A stretch of DNA of 64,000 bases, taken from positions 27,102-91,101 of the forward strand of contig CAKPRA010000003.1 of assembly GCA_934180065.1 (NCBI GenBank), written 5' to 3'. Under the pieces are notes generated by a model. It saw only the letters and a program-made list of their open reading frames with translations. It was not told the origin of the DNA and did not search any database. The position numbers were made by a program, and so were the translations under genes. Positions 28,402-36,489 of the stretch are shown here, piece by piece. Positions within the stretch are counted from its first letter, which is position 1. Every line of letters starts with the position of its first letter. The DNA is from an uncultured Clostridia bacterium (GTDB lineage Bacteria > Bacillota > Clostridia > TANB77 > CAG-508).

Positions 28402-29478
28402 TTATTTATTTTCAAAAAATAATTTGCCATCTTTGACATTATACATATAAAAATTTAAATTTTCAATATCTAATTTATCTGTACACGTAACAAAAACTTG
28501 AGTATCCCCTATATTATTCAAAAAATTTTTTCTTCTTTCACTATCTAATTCAGACATAAAATCGTCTAATAATAAAATAGGATTTTCTCCAATTTCATCT
28601 TTAATAACTTCTAATTCAGACATTTTTAAAGATAAAACTACAGTTCTATTTTGACCTTGAGATCCATATATACTAACATCTTTATCATTTAGGAAAACTT
28701 TAAAATCATCTCTATGAATCCCTTTTGTAGTTATACCTCTATTTATATCATTAATTCTATTTTCTTTCAAATCTTTATAAAATTTTTCTTTAGTATCAAA
28801 ATCTGATACATAATTTAAAACAATTTTTTCATTATTACTTGTAATATTATTATGAATATTTTCAATTTTATTTTCAATTTTCTCCATAAATTCTTTTCTA
28901 TATATATAAATTTTTTCTCCATATTCAGATAGTTTAGAATCCCAAACATCTAACAATTCTGGATTTTTTCTTTCAAATTTTATTTGTTTTAAATATATAT
29001 TTCTTTGTTCCAAAGTTTTAGCATACATATTTAAAAAATAAACGTAATTTGGTCTTAATTGGCTAATCATAATATCTAAAAAACGCCTTCTCATTTTTGG
29101 TCCATCTTTTAAAATATTTATATCATCAGGGCTAAAAATTACAACATTTATTTTTCCTAATAATTCACTTAATTTTTTTACTTTAATTCCATTTATATAA
29201 ATATTTTTTTTATCAGAAAATTCAATTTTTATTTTACCATTTCTATCACTTTTTTCATAATCAATTTCTATTTTAAAAAAATCTTTACCAAATTTTAACA
29301 GCTCTTTATCCTTATTGGTTCTAAAAGATTTTCCAATAGCACATAAAAATACAGATTCGATAATATTTGTTTTTCCTTGTGCATTCTTTCCATAAAAAAC
29401 ATTTATATTTTTACTTAAATCTAAATTTAAATTCTCATAATTTCTAAAATTTTCAATTTTCAAATTAGTTATCAACAT
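28402..29478 (-). CDS. recF: DNA replication and repair protein RecF
   Basis: A 358-residue SMC-like ATPase that helps load RecA at gaps. Seen: Walker A GKNAQGKTNIIES near residue 30, the signature-like GSQGQNRTVVLSLK near 272, and Walker B PILLLDDFMSELD near 306. Length is typical. It lies between dnaN and gyrB, as is usual near the origin. The small S4-domain gene that Bacillus carries between dnaN and recF is absent: only 30 bases separate the two genes. Confidence 0.97.
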   Translation of the reverse strand: MLITNLKIENFRNYENLNLDLSKNINVFYGKNAQGKTNIIESVFLCAIGKSFRTNKDKELLKFGKDFFKIEIDYEKSDRNGKIKIEFSDKKNIYINGIKVKKLSELLGKINVVIFSPDDINILKDGPKMRRRFLDIMISQLRPNYVYFLNMYAKTLEQRNIYLKQIKFERKNPELLDVWDSKLSEYGEKIYIYRKEFMEKIENKIENIHNNITSNNEKIVLNYVSDFDTKEKFYKDLKENRINDINRGITTKGIHRDDFKVFLNDKDVSIYGSQGQNRTVVLSLKMSELEVIKDEIGENPILLLDDFMSELDSERRKNFLNNIGDTQVFVTCTDKLDIENLNFYMYNVKDGKLFFENK

Positions 29479-29508
29479 ATTGTGCCTCTTTTGTGGATAA
29501 CTTTACAG

Positions 29509-30624
29509 TTATTCCTTTAATCTTATTGGTAAAATCATATAAACATAATCGCTTTCTTCTATTGGTCTTATTATACAAGGTGAAATATTTGATCCAAAAT
29601 CAACAAAAATTTCCTCATCATCAATACATCTACATGCATCTAAGAAATATTTAGGATTAAATCCTACTTCTAAATTTTTACCTTCTGTTGAAACCATCAT
29701 TTCTTCTTTAGCATCTCCTGTTTGATTTGTACAAGAAATTGTTATTTTTCCTATATCAATAGATACTTTAACTGGATACTTCTTTTCTTTTTCCATACTT
29801 GATGAAGAAATTAATGAAACTCTTTCAAAACAATTTAATAAATTTTGTCTATTTACCCTTATTCTTGTTTCCCATGTTTCAGGAATTACACTAGAATAGT
29901 TCAAAAACTCTCCATCTAATAATCTTGTTACAATTTTACAATTTTCTAATTCAAAAAGAGCTTGATTTTTGGCTACTCCTATTTTTATAGTTTCAAATGA
30001 GTCTACAAGTATTTTATTAATTTCATTTAATGTTCTTCCAGGTATTACTGCATTAAAATCATTTACTTTAGTTTGTAAATACTTACTTTTCCAAGCTAAT
30101 CTAAAACCATCAACAGCCACTACATTTAATTTATTATTTACTATTTCAAATAAACATCCTGTAAATATAGGTCTATTTTCTTCTGTACTAACAGCAAAAA
30201 TAGTTCTTCTAATCATTTCTCTTAAAGTATTTTGTTCAATTTGAATTGAATTTTCTATATTTATTTGTGGTAGCTCTGGAAAATCACTTGGATTCATTGT
30301 TGCTAATTTATACAAAGAGCCTTCACATTCTATTACAAGTAAATTATTTTCATTAACATATATTGTTATTTCTGTATTAGGTAATTTTCTAATTATTTCA
30401 CTAAACATTGTAGCATTTACTACAATAGCACCTTCTTCTTTTACTTCACATTTGATTATATATTCAATTCCCATTTCTAAATCATATGTTGTTAATTTTA
30501 CTTCTGTATTATTCGTTTGAATAAGTATACCTTCTAATACTGGCATAGTAGGTTTAGAAGCTACAGCTTTTGTTACGGAATTAAGTGCTTTAATAATGTT
30601 TTCTTTTTCACAAATGATTTTCAT
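29509..30624 (-). CDS. dnaN: DNA polymerase III beta sliding clamp
   Basis: A 371-residue ring-forming processivity factor that tethers replicative polymerase to DNA. Seen: three repeated clamp domains; typical segments AVASKPTMPVLEGILIQ, NRPIFTGCLFEI and VAVDGFRLAWKS; and the C-terminal SDYVYMILPIRL that forms part of the protein-binding cleft. AAAGGAGACGTT precedes the ATG. It is the first gene after the dnaA-dnaN origin segment, and its transcription probably originates there or at dnaA. Confidence 0.98.
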   Translation of the reverse strand: MKIICEKENIIKALNSVTKAVASKPTMPVLEGILIQTNNTEVKLTTYDLEMGIEYIIKCEVKEEGAIVVNATMFSEIIRKLPNTEITIYVNENNLLVIECEGSLYKLATMNPSDFPELPQINIENSIQIEQNTLREMIRRTIFAVSTEENRPIFTGCLFEIVNNKLNVVAVDGFRLAWKSKYLQTKVNDFNAVIPGRTLNEINKILVDSFETIKIGVAKNQALFELENCKIVTRLLDGEFLNYSSVIPETWETRIRVNRQNLLNCFERVSLISSSSMEKEKKYPVKVSIDIGKITISCTNQTGDAKEEMMVSTEGKNLEVGFNPKYFLDACRCIDDEEIFVDFGSNISPCIIRPIEESDYVYMILPIRLKE

Positions 30625-30639
30625 TTTTAACGTCTCCTT

Positions 30640-30849
30640 TATTATAATAAATAAATATATTTAGTAGTAGTAGTAGTAGGTACTGTGGATTATGTGGATA
30701 ACTATGTGTAAAACTTTATTCCCTAAGGCTTAGCATGTTGATAATTTTGTGGAAAACTCAAGAAGTTATCCACAGGAAAAAAATGAAATTGTGGATAACT
30801 GAGTTATCCACAGGTTATCCACACGATATCCACACCCCCCTGTGGATAA
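30640..30849. other. Replication origin oriC, dnaA-dnaN segment
   Basis: Six perfect DnaA boxes (TTATCCACA or its complement) at 30693-30701, 30766-30774, 30790-30798, 30804-30812, 30815-30823 and 30841-30849, plus near-matches at 30684 and 30826. Left of the first box, TAG is repeated six times (30662-30679), which fits the DnaA-trio element (3'-GAT-5' read away from the boxes), and then an A/T-only stretch (30640-30661) that would be the unwinding site. The order boxes, trio, AT-rich DNA toward dnaN is that of the Bacillus unwinding region. Confidence 0.9.
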
Positions 30850-30939
30850 CTAATCAATCACTCCCGTAGAGCATAATTGATTACTGTTTAACCGAACAAA
30901 TATTTTTTTGGAAAAAGCTCGATTTTTGTTGATTTTTAG

Positions 30940-32274
30940 CTATTTATCTTCTAACAAAATGTTTTTCACACTTTCCACAATTAACTTTGTATTTTGATTT
31001 TCTTTTATGTCACTTTCAATTTTATTACAAGCATGCATTACAGTTGTATGGTCTCTTTTTCCAAAATCTTTACCAATTTGAGGTAATGACATTTGAGCAA
31101 CATTTCTACAAAGATACATTGCAATTTGTCTTGGAAATGCTATATCATTAGACCTTTTTGATCCTCTTAAATCTTTTGCACTAATATTGAAATATTTTGC
31201 TACGGTTTCTTGAATAAATTCTGAAGATATGACTTTTTCTTGTTGTGCAACTATATCATTAATTGCTCTTTCAGCCATTTCTTTTGTAATAGGACTATTA
31301 GTTAAAGAAGAGGTAGCTATTAATTTGTTAAGTGTACCTTCAAGCTCTCTAATATTTGAATCTATTCTTGTAGCTATATTTGAAAGAATTTCATCATCTA
31401 TAATTATATTATCTAGTTGTGCTTTTTTTCTTAATATCGCTAAACGTGTTTCATAATCAGGATTAGAAATATCAGCAATTAAACCCCATTCAAAACGTGA
31501 TTTTAATCTATCCTCTAGTAAAGGAATATCCTTAGGAGGTTTATCACTTGATAAAATTATTTGTTTTCCACTTTCATGCAAAGTATTAAATGTGTGGAAA
31601 AACTCTTCTTGAATACGTTCTTTTCCTGCAATAAATTGAATATCATCAATTAGTAAAACATCAATATTTCTATATTTATCTCTAAATTGAGCACTTGTAT
31701 TATCTTTAATAGAGTTAATAAGTTGATTTGTAAATTTCTCAGATGTTACATATAAAATATTTGAATTTTTATTTTTTCTTAAAATTGAATTACCAATAGC
31801 ATGCATTAAGTGAGTTTTACCAAGACCAACTCCACCATAAATAAATAATGGGTTATATGATGTAGCAGGTGCTTCAGCTACTGCTAAAGCTGCTGCGTGT
31901 GCAAATCTATTATTGTTACCAACAACAAAAGAATCAAAAGTATATTTAGGATTTAGAGTTGTGTTAGAATATCCATAACCAACGTCATTTGGCATGTCTA
32001 ATTCTTGTGCTTCTTCCAAATCATCTTTTGATATTATTGTAACTGTACATTCTTTGTTTGTTATAAAGTTGAATGTATTTGTTAATAAGTCATTATATCT
32101 AGATTGAATTGATTCTTTCTGGAAACTTGAAGATGCTACTAAAACAATATTATTATTGTCAAAGCTTTTTATTTCAAGATTTTTAATCCATGTTTCATAT
32201 GATATCTTTGTTGTTTCATCTTTTAAAAGTTCTTTTGCTTTTGTTAAAAGTTCATTTAATTCATTTTGCATCAT
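30940..32274 (-). CDS. dnaA: Chromosomal replication initiator DnaA
   Basis: A 444-residue AAA+ initiator that binds DnaA boxes and melts the origin. Seen: N-terminal domain I; Walker A GGVGLGKTHLMHAIGN near residue 147; Walker B VLLIDDIQFIAGKER near 210; sensor motifs; and the C-terminal helix-turn-helix with DHTTVMHACNKIE, which contacts the box. Length is typical. The ATG at 32274 is preceded by AAGGA eight bases upstream. Box clusters flank the gene on both sides, so it is probably autoregulated. Confidence 0.98.
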   Translation of the reverse strand: MMQNELNELLTKAKELLKDETTKISYETWIKNLEIKSFDNNNIVLVASSSFQKESIQSRYNDLLTNTFNFITNKECTVTIISKDDLEEAQELDMPNDVGYGYSNTTLNPKYTFDSFVVGNNNRFAHAAALAVAEAPATSYNPLFIYGGVGLGKTHLMHAIGNSILRKNKNSNILYVTSEKFTNQLINSIKDNTSAQFRDKYRNIDVLLIDDIQFIAGKERIQEEFFHTFNTLHESGKQIILSSDKPPKDIPLLEDRLKSRFEWGLIADISNPDYETRLAILRKKAQLDNIIIDDEILSNIATRIDSNIRELEGTLNKLIATSSLTNSPITKEMAERAINDIVAQQEKVISSEFIQETVAKYFNISAKDLRGSKRSNDIAFPRQIAMYLCRNVAQMSLPQIGKDFGKRDHTTVMHACNKIESDIKENQNTKLIVESVKNILLEDK

Positions 32275-32307
32275 TGCTCAATCCTTCCAAAATTAAAGTT
32301 TTGAAAG

Positions 32308-32360
32308 TTATCCACATAGTTATCCACATATGTTGATAAATGTCCACAAACTGTGGATAA
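32308..32360. other. DnaA-box cluster upstream of dnaA
   Basis: Three perfect boxes at 32308-32316, 32320-32328 and 32352-32360, with weaker ones at about 32331 and 32340. They lie between the dnaA promoter and its start codon, consistent with both origin function and autorepression of dnaA. Confidence 0.85.
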
Positions 32361-32419
32361 CTTTTGCAAAAAGCTATATAAAAAAACCTTCAAAACCTAT
32401 ATTCCCTATCTTTTTGTAT

Positions 32420-32449
32420 ATAATATCAAATCATATATATATTAGTCAA
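32420..32449 (-). promoter_or_regulatory. dnaA promoter
   Basis: On the minus strand TTGACT (32444-32449), an 18-base spacer and TATTAT (32420-32425). The resulting transcript crosses the DnaA-box cluster before reaching dnaA. Confidence 0.6.
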
Positions 32450-32487
32450 TAAAAAAATAAAATATTTTAAAAATTAGAATTTACTAT

Positions 32488-32517
32488 TGACATAAACAAA
32501 CAAGAGGTTGTATAATT
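32488..32517 (+). promoter_or_regulatory. rpmH operon promoter
   Basis: TTGACA (32488-32493), an 18-base spacer and TATAAT (32512-32517), about 70 bases before rpmH and divergent from the dnaA promoter. Confidence 0.8.
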
Positions 32518-32589
32518 GAAACATTAGTAAATAATTTGGGAAAATTATTATTAGATGAAATAAAAATAAAATTAGGAGGTGCTAAATAG

Positions 32590-32724
32590 ATGAAAAGAAC
32601 ATTCCAACCAAAAAATAGACAAATGAAAAAAGAGCATGGATTTTTAAAAAGAATGAAAACTAGAGCAGGTAGAAATGTAATAAAAGCTAGACGTGCTAAA
32701 GGAAGAGCAAAATTAAGTGCTTAA
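32590..32724 (+). CDS. rpmH: 50S ribosomal protein L34
   Basis: A 44-residue, very basic protein (MKRTFQPKNRQMKKEHGFLK, then RMKTRAGRNVIKARRAKGR), matching L34 along its whole length. TTAGGAGGTGC precedes the ATG. It is the first gene of the rightward origin operon rpmH-rnpA-yidD-yidC-jag. Confidence 0.98.
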   Translation: MKRTFQPKNRQMKKEHGFLKRMKTRAGRNVIKARRAKGRAKLSA

Positions 32725-32731
32725 TTAAAAC

Positions 32732-32760
32732 AAGAACCAGTAAAGATGTGGTTCTTTTTT
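32732..32760 (+). terminator. Terminator or attenuator between rpmH and rnpA
   Basis: AAGAACCA pairs with TGGTTCTT across nine bases and is followed by four further T. It lies between two genes of one operon, so it would let only part of the transcripts continue, giving more L34 than RNase P protein. Confidence 0.7.
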
Positions 32761-32777
32761 AAAATAAGAGGAAAGAA

Positions 32778-33128
32778 TTGAAATTTTTTATGAGAAAAAT
32801 AAAAACACTTAAAAAAAATTATGAATTTAAAAATGTTTTGTCAAAAGGAAGATTTTATGTAGGAAAATACGTAACTATCTATGTAAAAGAAAATAAAAAA
32901 AATGAAAATTATATAGGTATTGCAGTAAGTACAAAAATTGGAAAAGCTGTAATGAGAAATAAAATTAAAAGATTAATTAGAGAAAGCTATAGATTAAATA
33001 AAGAAAAGTTAAAAAAGGGTAATGATATTGTTTTTTTATTTAACAAACGCTCTAATGTTAATGAAGTTAATTTTTATATGATGAACAAAGAAATTACGTA
33101 TTTATTAGACAAAGCGGACATGGTGTAA
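32778..33128 (+). CDS. rnpA: RNase P protein component
   Basis: A 116-residue basic protein that with the RNase P RNA trims the 5' leader of tRNA precursors. Seen: the conserved KNKIKRLIRESYR-type helix (VMRNKIKRLIRESYRLN, carrying the RNR-like signature) and the N-terminal KKNYEFKNVLSKGR. Start choice: the TTG at 32778 has AGAGGA five bases upstream, while the ATG at 32790 lies about 18 bases away from it, so the TTG is preferred. It overlaps none of its neighbours; yidD begins one base after its stop. Confidence 0.93.
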   Translation: MKFFMRKIKTLKKNYEFKNVLSKGRFYVGKYVTIYVKENKKNENYIGIAVSTKIGKAVMRNKIKRLIRESYRLNKEKLKKGNDIVFLFNKRSNVNEVNFYMMNKEITYLLDKADMV

Positions 33129-33129
33129 A

Positions 33130-33348
33130 ATGAAAAAAATAATAATAAAACTTATAAAGATTTATAAAAAAAGAATTTCCCCCGTAGTGTCAGCAAGAGG
33201 ATATCATTGCAAATATTATCCAACTTGTTCAGAATATACACTACAAGCAATTGAGAAATATGGAATTTTAAAGGGCTCTTTTTTAGGAATAAAAAGAATT
33301 TTCAGATGTAATCCATTTTCTAAAGGAGGATATGATCCTTTAAAGTAA
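33130..33348 (+). CDS. yidD: Membrane protein insertion efficiency factor YidD
   Basis: A 72-residue protein with the family hallmarks YKKRISPVVSARGYHCKYYPTCSEYTLQAI and the cysteine in IFRCNPFSKGGYDPL. Known: it associates with the inner membrane and assists YidC. It is placed, as usual, between rnpA and yidC with almost no gap. Confidence 0.96.
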   Translation: MKKIIIKLIKIYKKRISPVVSARGYHCKYYPTCSEYTLQAIEKYGILKGSFLGIKRIFRCNPFSKGGYDPLK

Positions 33349-33364
33349 GGAGGAACAAATATTT

Positions 33365-34213
33365 ATGTTTTCATTTATTGCAAATGTTTTTGGTTACATA
33401 CTTGAATGGCTATATAATATTGTAGGACAAAATTATGGAGTAGCTTTAATTTTATTTACAATATTATTGAGAGTTGTTTTGTTACCAATAACAATAAAAC
33501 AACAACAATCTGTAAAAAAGAATTCAAAAATACAAGGAAAAATTAAAGAAATACAATTCAAGTATAAAAATAATCCAGAGCAAATGAACAAAGAAATAAT
33601 GGATTTGTATAAAAAAGAAAATATGAGTCCATTTTCAGGTTGTATAAGTGCAATCTTACAAATAATTATAATTCTATCTGTATTTTGGTTAGTAAGTAAA
33701 CCTTTAACATATATGAAAAAAATTGATTCCAATATTATAGATAATTATAAAAATGAAATTGTTGAACAAGATGGCAAAATTTCTAATTATTATGAAATTG
33801 AAATAATACAGAAAAAGGCTAGTCAAGATGAGAATATTAATATAAATATGGGATTCTTAGGATTAGATTTAAGTAAGGTTCCAAGTCAAAACTTATCTGA
33901 TTTTAAGGTGTACATAATACCTGTTTTATATATCATATCATCAATAGCATCAATTAGATTATCAACAAATACGAATAAAAGTACAAAGAAAAATAAAAAT
34001 GCTTTGGGAGATGGTAAAAATAATAGCGTTGAGGAGCCAGATATGACAGAGCAGATGACAAAAAGTATGTCATTAATAACTCCTATAATGGCTGTATCCA
34101 TAGCATTTATAGCTCCATTAGGATTGGCTTTGTATTGGTTTATAAGTAATGTTTTAATGGTTGCAGAGCGATTAATAATAAATAAATATGTTGATTCTAA
34201 GGAGGATAAATAA
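33365..34213 (+). CDS. yidC: Membrane protein insertase YidC/OxaI
   Basis: A 282-residue polytopic protein that inserts and folds membrane proteins. Seen: transmembrane helices near 14-40 (including VALILFTILLRVVLLPITIK), 95-115 (AILQIIIILSVFWLV), 180-200 and 235-265 (APLGLALYWFISNVLMVAER). The arginine in ILLRVVLLP is the positively charged residue of the hydrophilic groove. The N-terminus has no lipoprotein cysteine. AAGGAGGAAC precedes the ATG. The stop codon is followed one base later by the start of jag. Confidence 0.95.
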   Translation: MFSFIANVFGYILEWLYNIVGQNYGVALILFTILLRVVLLPITIKQQQSVKKNSKIQGKIKEIQFKYKNNPEQMNKEIMDLYKKENMSPFSGCISAILQIIIILSVFWLVSKPLTYMKKIDSNIIDNYKNEIVEQDGKISNYYEIEIIQKKASQDENININMGFLGLDLSKVPSQNLSDFKVYIIPVLYIISSIASIRLSTNTNKSTKKNKNALGDGKNNSVEEPDMTEQMTKSMSLITPIMAVSIAFIAPLGLALYWFISNVLMVAERLIINKYVDSKEDK

Positions 34214-34214
34214 G

Positions 34215-34904
34215 ATGCCTAAAGTAATTATTTCCGAAGGAAAAACAACAAATGAAGCAATTGAAAATGGTTTGAAAGAATTAAATACCACAAGAAACAA
34301 TGTTGAAATAAAGATTTTGGAACAAGAAAAAAGAAGTTTTTTTGATATATTAGCTCCAAGAGTGGTTAAGGTTGAACTTACACTTAAAGAAGAGCATGAA
34401 AACAAAGTAAATAAAGAGCATGCAAAACCTGAAATATCAGATGAAGAGCTATATAAAATAAAAGAAAAAATAGATATATTTATTAAAGAATTTTTATCAA
34501 GGATAGATAATGAATTTAAATATTCGTTAGAAGTTAAGGATTCAAATATAAATGTTAATATAGATGGTGTAAAATCTGGAATATTAATTGGATATAGAGG
34601 TGATACACTAAATTCCTTACAAACTATATTAACTGCGATAGCAAATCATGATAACAATGCTAGAATAAAAGTCTTTTTAAATATAGATAATTATAAAGAA
34701 AAAAGAGAAAAAGCTTTAGAAGAATTAGCTATTAAAGTTTCAAAAACTGTATTAAGGAACAATAAATCAATAACTTTAGAGCCAATGAATGCTTATGAAA
34801 GAAAGATTATACATAGCAAATTGCAATATGTTGATAATATTAAAACTCATAGCATAGGTGAAGAGCCAAATAGAAGAATTGTAATTGAAAAAGTAAATAA
34901 TTAA
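34215..34904 (+). CDS. jag: RNA-binding protein Jag/KhpB
   Basis: About 229 residues. Seen: an N-terminal Jag domain (KVIISEGKTTNEAIENGLKE and LDILAPR-like RSFFDILAPRVVKV), a KH domain with GYRGDTLNSLQTIL near 135, and a C-terminal R3H domain with ERKIIHSKLQ near 198. Known: binds RNA and affects cell elongation and envelope in Gram-positives. A longer frame is open from 34188, but GGAGG nine bases before ATG 34215 fixes the start there. A terminator follows, ending the rpmH operon. Confidence 0.94.
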   Translation: MPKVIISEGKTTNEAIENGLKELNTTRNNVEIKILEQEKRSFFDILAPRVVKVELTLKEEHENKVNKEHAKPEISDEELYKIKEKIDIFIKEFLSRIDNEFKYSLEVKDSNINVNIDGVKSGILIGYRGDTLNSLQTILTAIANHDNNARIKVFLNIDNYKEKREKALEELAIKVSKTVLRNNKSITLEPMNAYERKIIHSKLQYVDNIKTHSIGEEPNRRIVIEKVNN

Positions 34905-34921
34905 ATAAATTTTAATAAATC

Positions 34922-34980
34922 AGAAGTCAAAGTTCGATTTTAGTAAAGCACTATATATCATACTTTGACTTCTTATTTTA
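34922..34980 (+). terminator. Terminator of the rpmH-jag operon
   Basis: AGAAGTCAAAGT (34922-34933) pairs perfectly with ACTTTGACTTCT (34962-34973) and is followed by TATTTTA. The loop is unusually long (28 bases). Confidence 0.7.
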
Positions 34981-35000
34981 AATAAGAAAGGAATAAAAAG

Positions 35001-36365
35001 ATGGAAACAATAGCAGCAATATCTACAGCTACTGGAAATGGCGGAATTGGAATAATTAGAATGAGCGGAAAAGAATGCTTTAATATATTAGAAAAAATAT
35101 TTAAACCAATAAAAAGATCCGAAAATATAAATGGATATACAATCAAATATGGACACATAATGGATGGAGGTAATATCGTAGATGAAGTTTTGGTGTCTTA
35201 TTTTAAAGCTCCCAAAAGCTATACAACAGAAAATATGTGCGAAATTAACTCTCATGGAGGATATATAGTTGAAAGAAGAATATTAGAGCTTTGTTTAAAA
35301 AATGGTGCTGAACTTGCTGAACCGGGAGAATTTACAAAAAGAGCCTTTTTAAATGGTAGAATAGATTTAGTTCAAGCAGAATCTATAATAGATTTGATAA
35401 ATTCTAAAAGTGAAAGAGAAGCAAAGGCTTCTATAAGTCAGTTAGAAGGTAATCTATCTAAAAATATTAATTTGATAAAATCAGAATTATTAGATTTAAT
35501 GGCAGATGTTGAAGCCTCAATAGATTATCCTGAGTATGATATAGAAGAAGTTACAAATAAAAAAATATTGCAAACATTAGAAACAGTAGAAACAAAATTG
35601 AAAAAATTAAATGATACTTTTAAGAACGGAAAAGTATTAAGAGAGGGAATAAAAACAGCTATTATAGGCAAACCAAATGCTGGAAAATCTTCATTATTGA
35701 ATACTATTTTAAATGAAGAAAGGGCTATTGTAAGCGAAACAAAAGGAACTACAAGGGATACAATAGAAGAATTTGTTACAATAGAGGGGATAACATTAAA
35801 ATTAATTGATACAGCAGGAATAAGAGAAACAAATGATGAGATAGAAAAAATAGGAGTTGAAAAATCAAAAAAATTAATTAATGAAGCAGAGCTTGTTATT
35901 GCTATATTTGATGGTACAAAGAGCTTATCTGAGGATGATTACGAAATATTAGATCTTATTAGAAATAAAAATGCAATAATATTATTAAATAAAATGGATA
36001 TTAGTGATTTGGAATTAGATAAGGATAATCTTATAAAAAACATGGGGAAAGATGTTATAAAAATATCAGCTAAAAACGGCGATAATATTGATGTTTTATA
36101 TAAAACAATTGCTAATATGTATCAATTAAATGATATAGAATTAGATGATGGAGAAATAGTTACTAATATTAGGCACAAAAATCAGATAGATGAATCACTA
36201 AGAAGTATTGAAAAAACTAAAGAAACAGTATATAATAATATGCCAGTAGATATTATTGAGATATATCTTAAACAAATTTTAAGTGATTTGGGAAAAATTA
36301 CAGGAGATGATATATCAGAAGATATTATAAATGAAATCTTTTCTAAGTTTTGTTTAGGAAAATAG
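35001..36365 (+). CDS. mnmE: tRNA modification GTPase MnmE
   Basis: A 454-residue GTPase that, with MnmG, makes the carboxymethylaminomethyl group on wobble uridine 34 of tRNAs. Seen: the N-terminal folate-binding fold (TIAAISTATGNGGIGIIRMS); G1 GKPNAGKSSLLN near 228; the switch region TKGTTRDT; G3 DTAG; G4 NKMD; and the C-terminal CLGK with the catalytic cysteine. GAAAGGAATAAAAAG precedes the ATG. mnmG follows 125 bases downstream. Confidence 0.98.
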   Translation: METIAAISTATGNGGIGIIRMSGKECFNILEKIFKPIKRSENINGYTIKYGHIMDGGNIVDEVLVSYFKAPKSYTTENMCEINSHGGYIVERRILELCLKNGAELAEPGEFTKRAFLNGRIDLVQAESIIDLINSKSEREAKASISQLEGNLSKNINLIKSELLDLMADVEASIDYPEYDIEEVTNKKILQTLETVETKLKKLNDTFKNGKVLREGIKTAIIGKPNAGKSSLLNTILNEERAIVSETKGTTRDTIEEFVTIEGITLKLIDTAGIRETNDEIEKIGVEKSKKLINEAELVIAIFDGTKSLSEDDYEILDLIRNKNAIILLNKMDISDLELDKDNLIKNMGKDVIKISAKNGDNIDVLYKTIANMYQLNDIELDDGEIVTNIRHKNQIDESLRSIEKTKETVYNNMPVDIIEIYLKQILSDLGKITGDDISEDIINEIFSKFCLGK

Positions 36366-36389
36366 CGTAAAAACAATATGTTAACTATG

Positions 36390-36405
36390 AGTTTCACGAA
36401 AAACA
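36390..36405. promoter_or_regulatory. Possible degenerate parS site
   Basis: AGTTTCACGAAAAACA matches the Bacillus parS palindrome (TGTTTCACGTGAAACA) at 13 of 16 positions; the left half-site is nearly intact. It lies between mnmE and mnmG, close to parAB and to the origin, where parS sites cluster in related genomes. ParB binding is an inference. Confidence 0.35.
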
Positions 36406-36489
36406 GGAAAAGTAAACATAAGAAATTAATATAATAATGAAATTAATGAATGTATAATAATAAAAGAAATAAGATTCTGGGGAGGAAAC

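Noticed and set aside
33433..34405. Minus-strand frames opposite yidC and jag
   Set aside because: Shadows of well-identified conserved genes.
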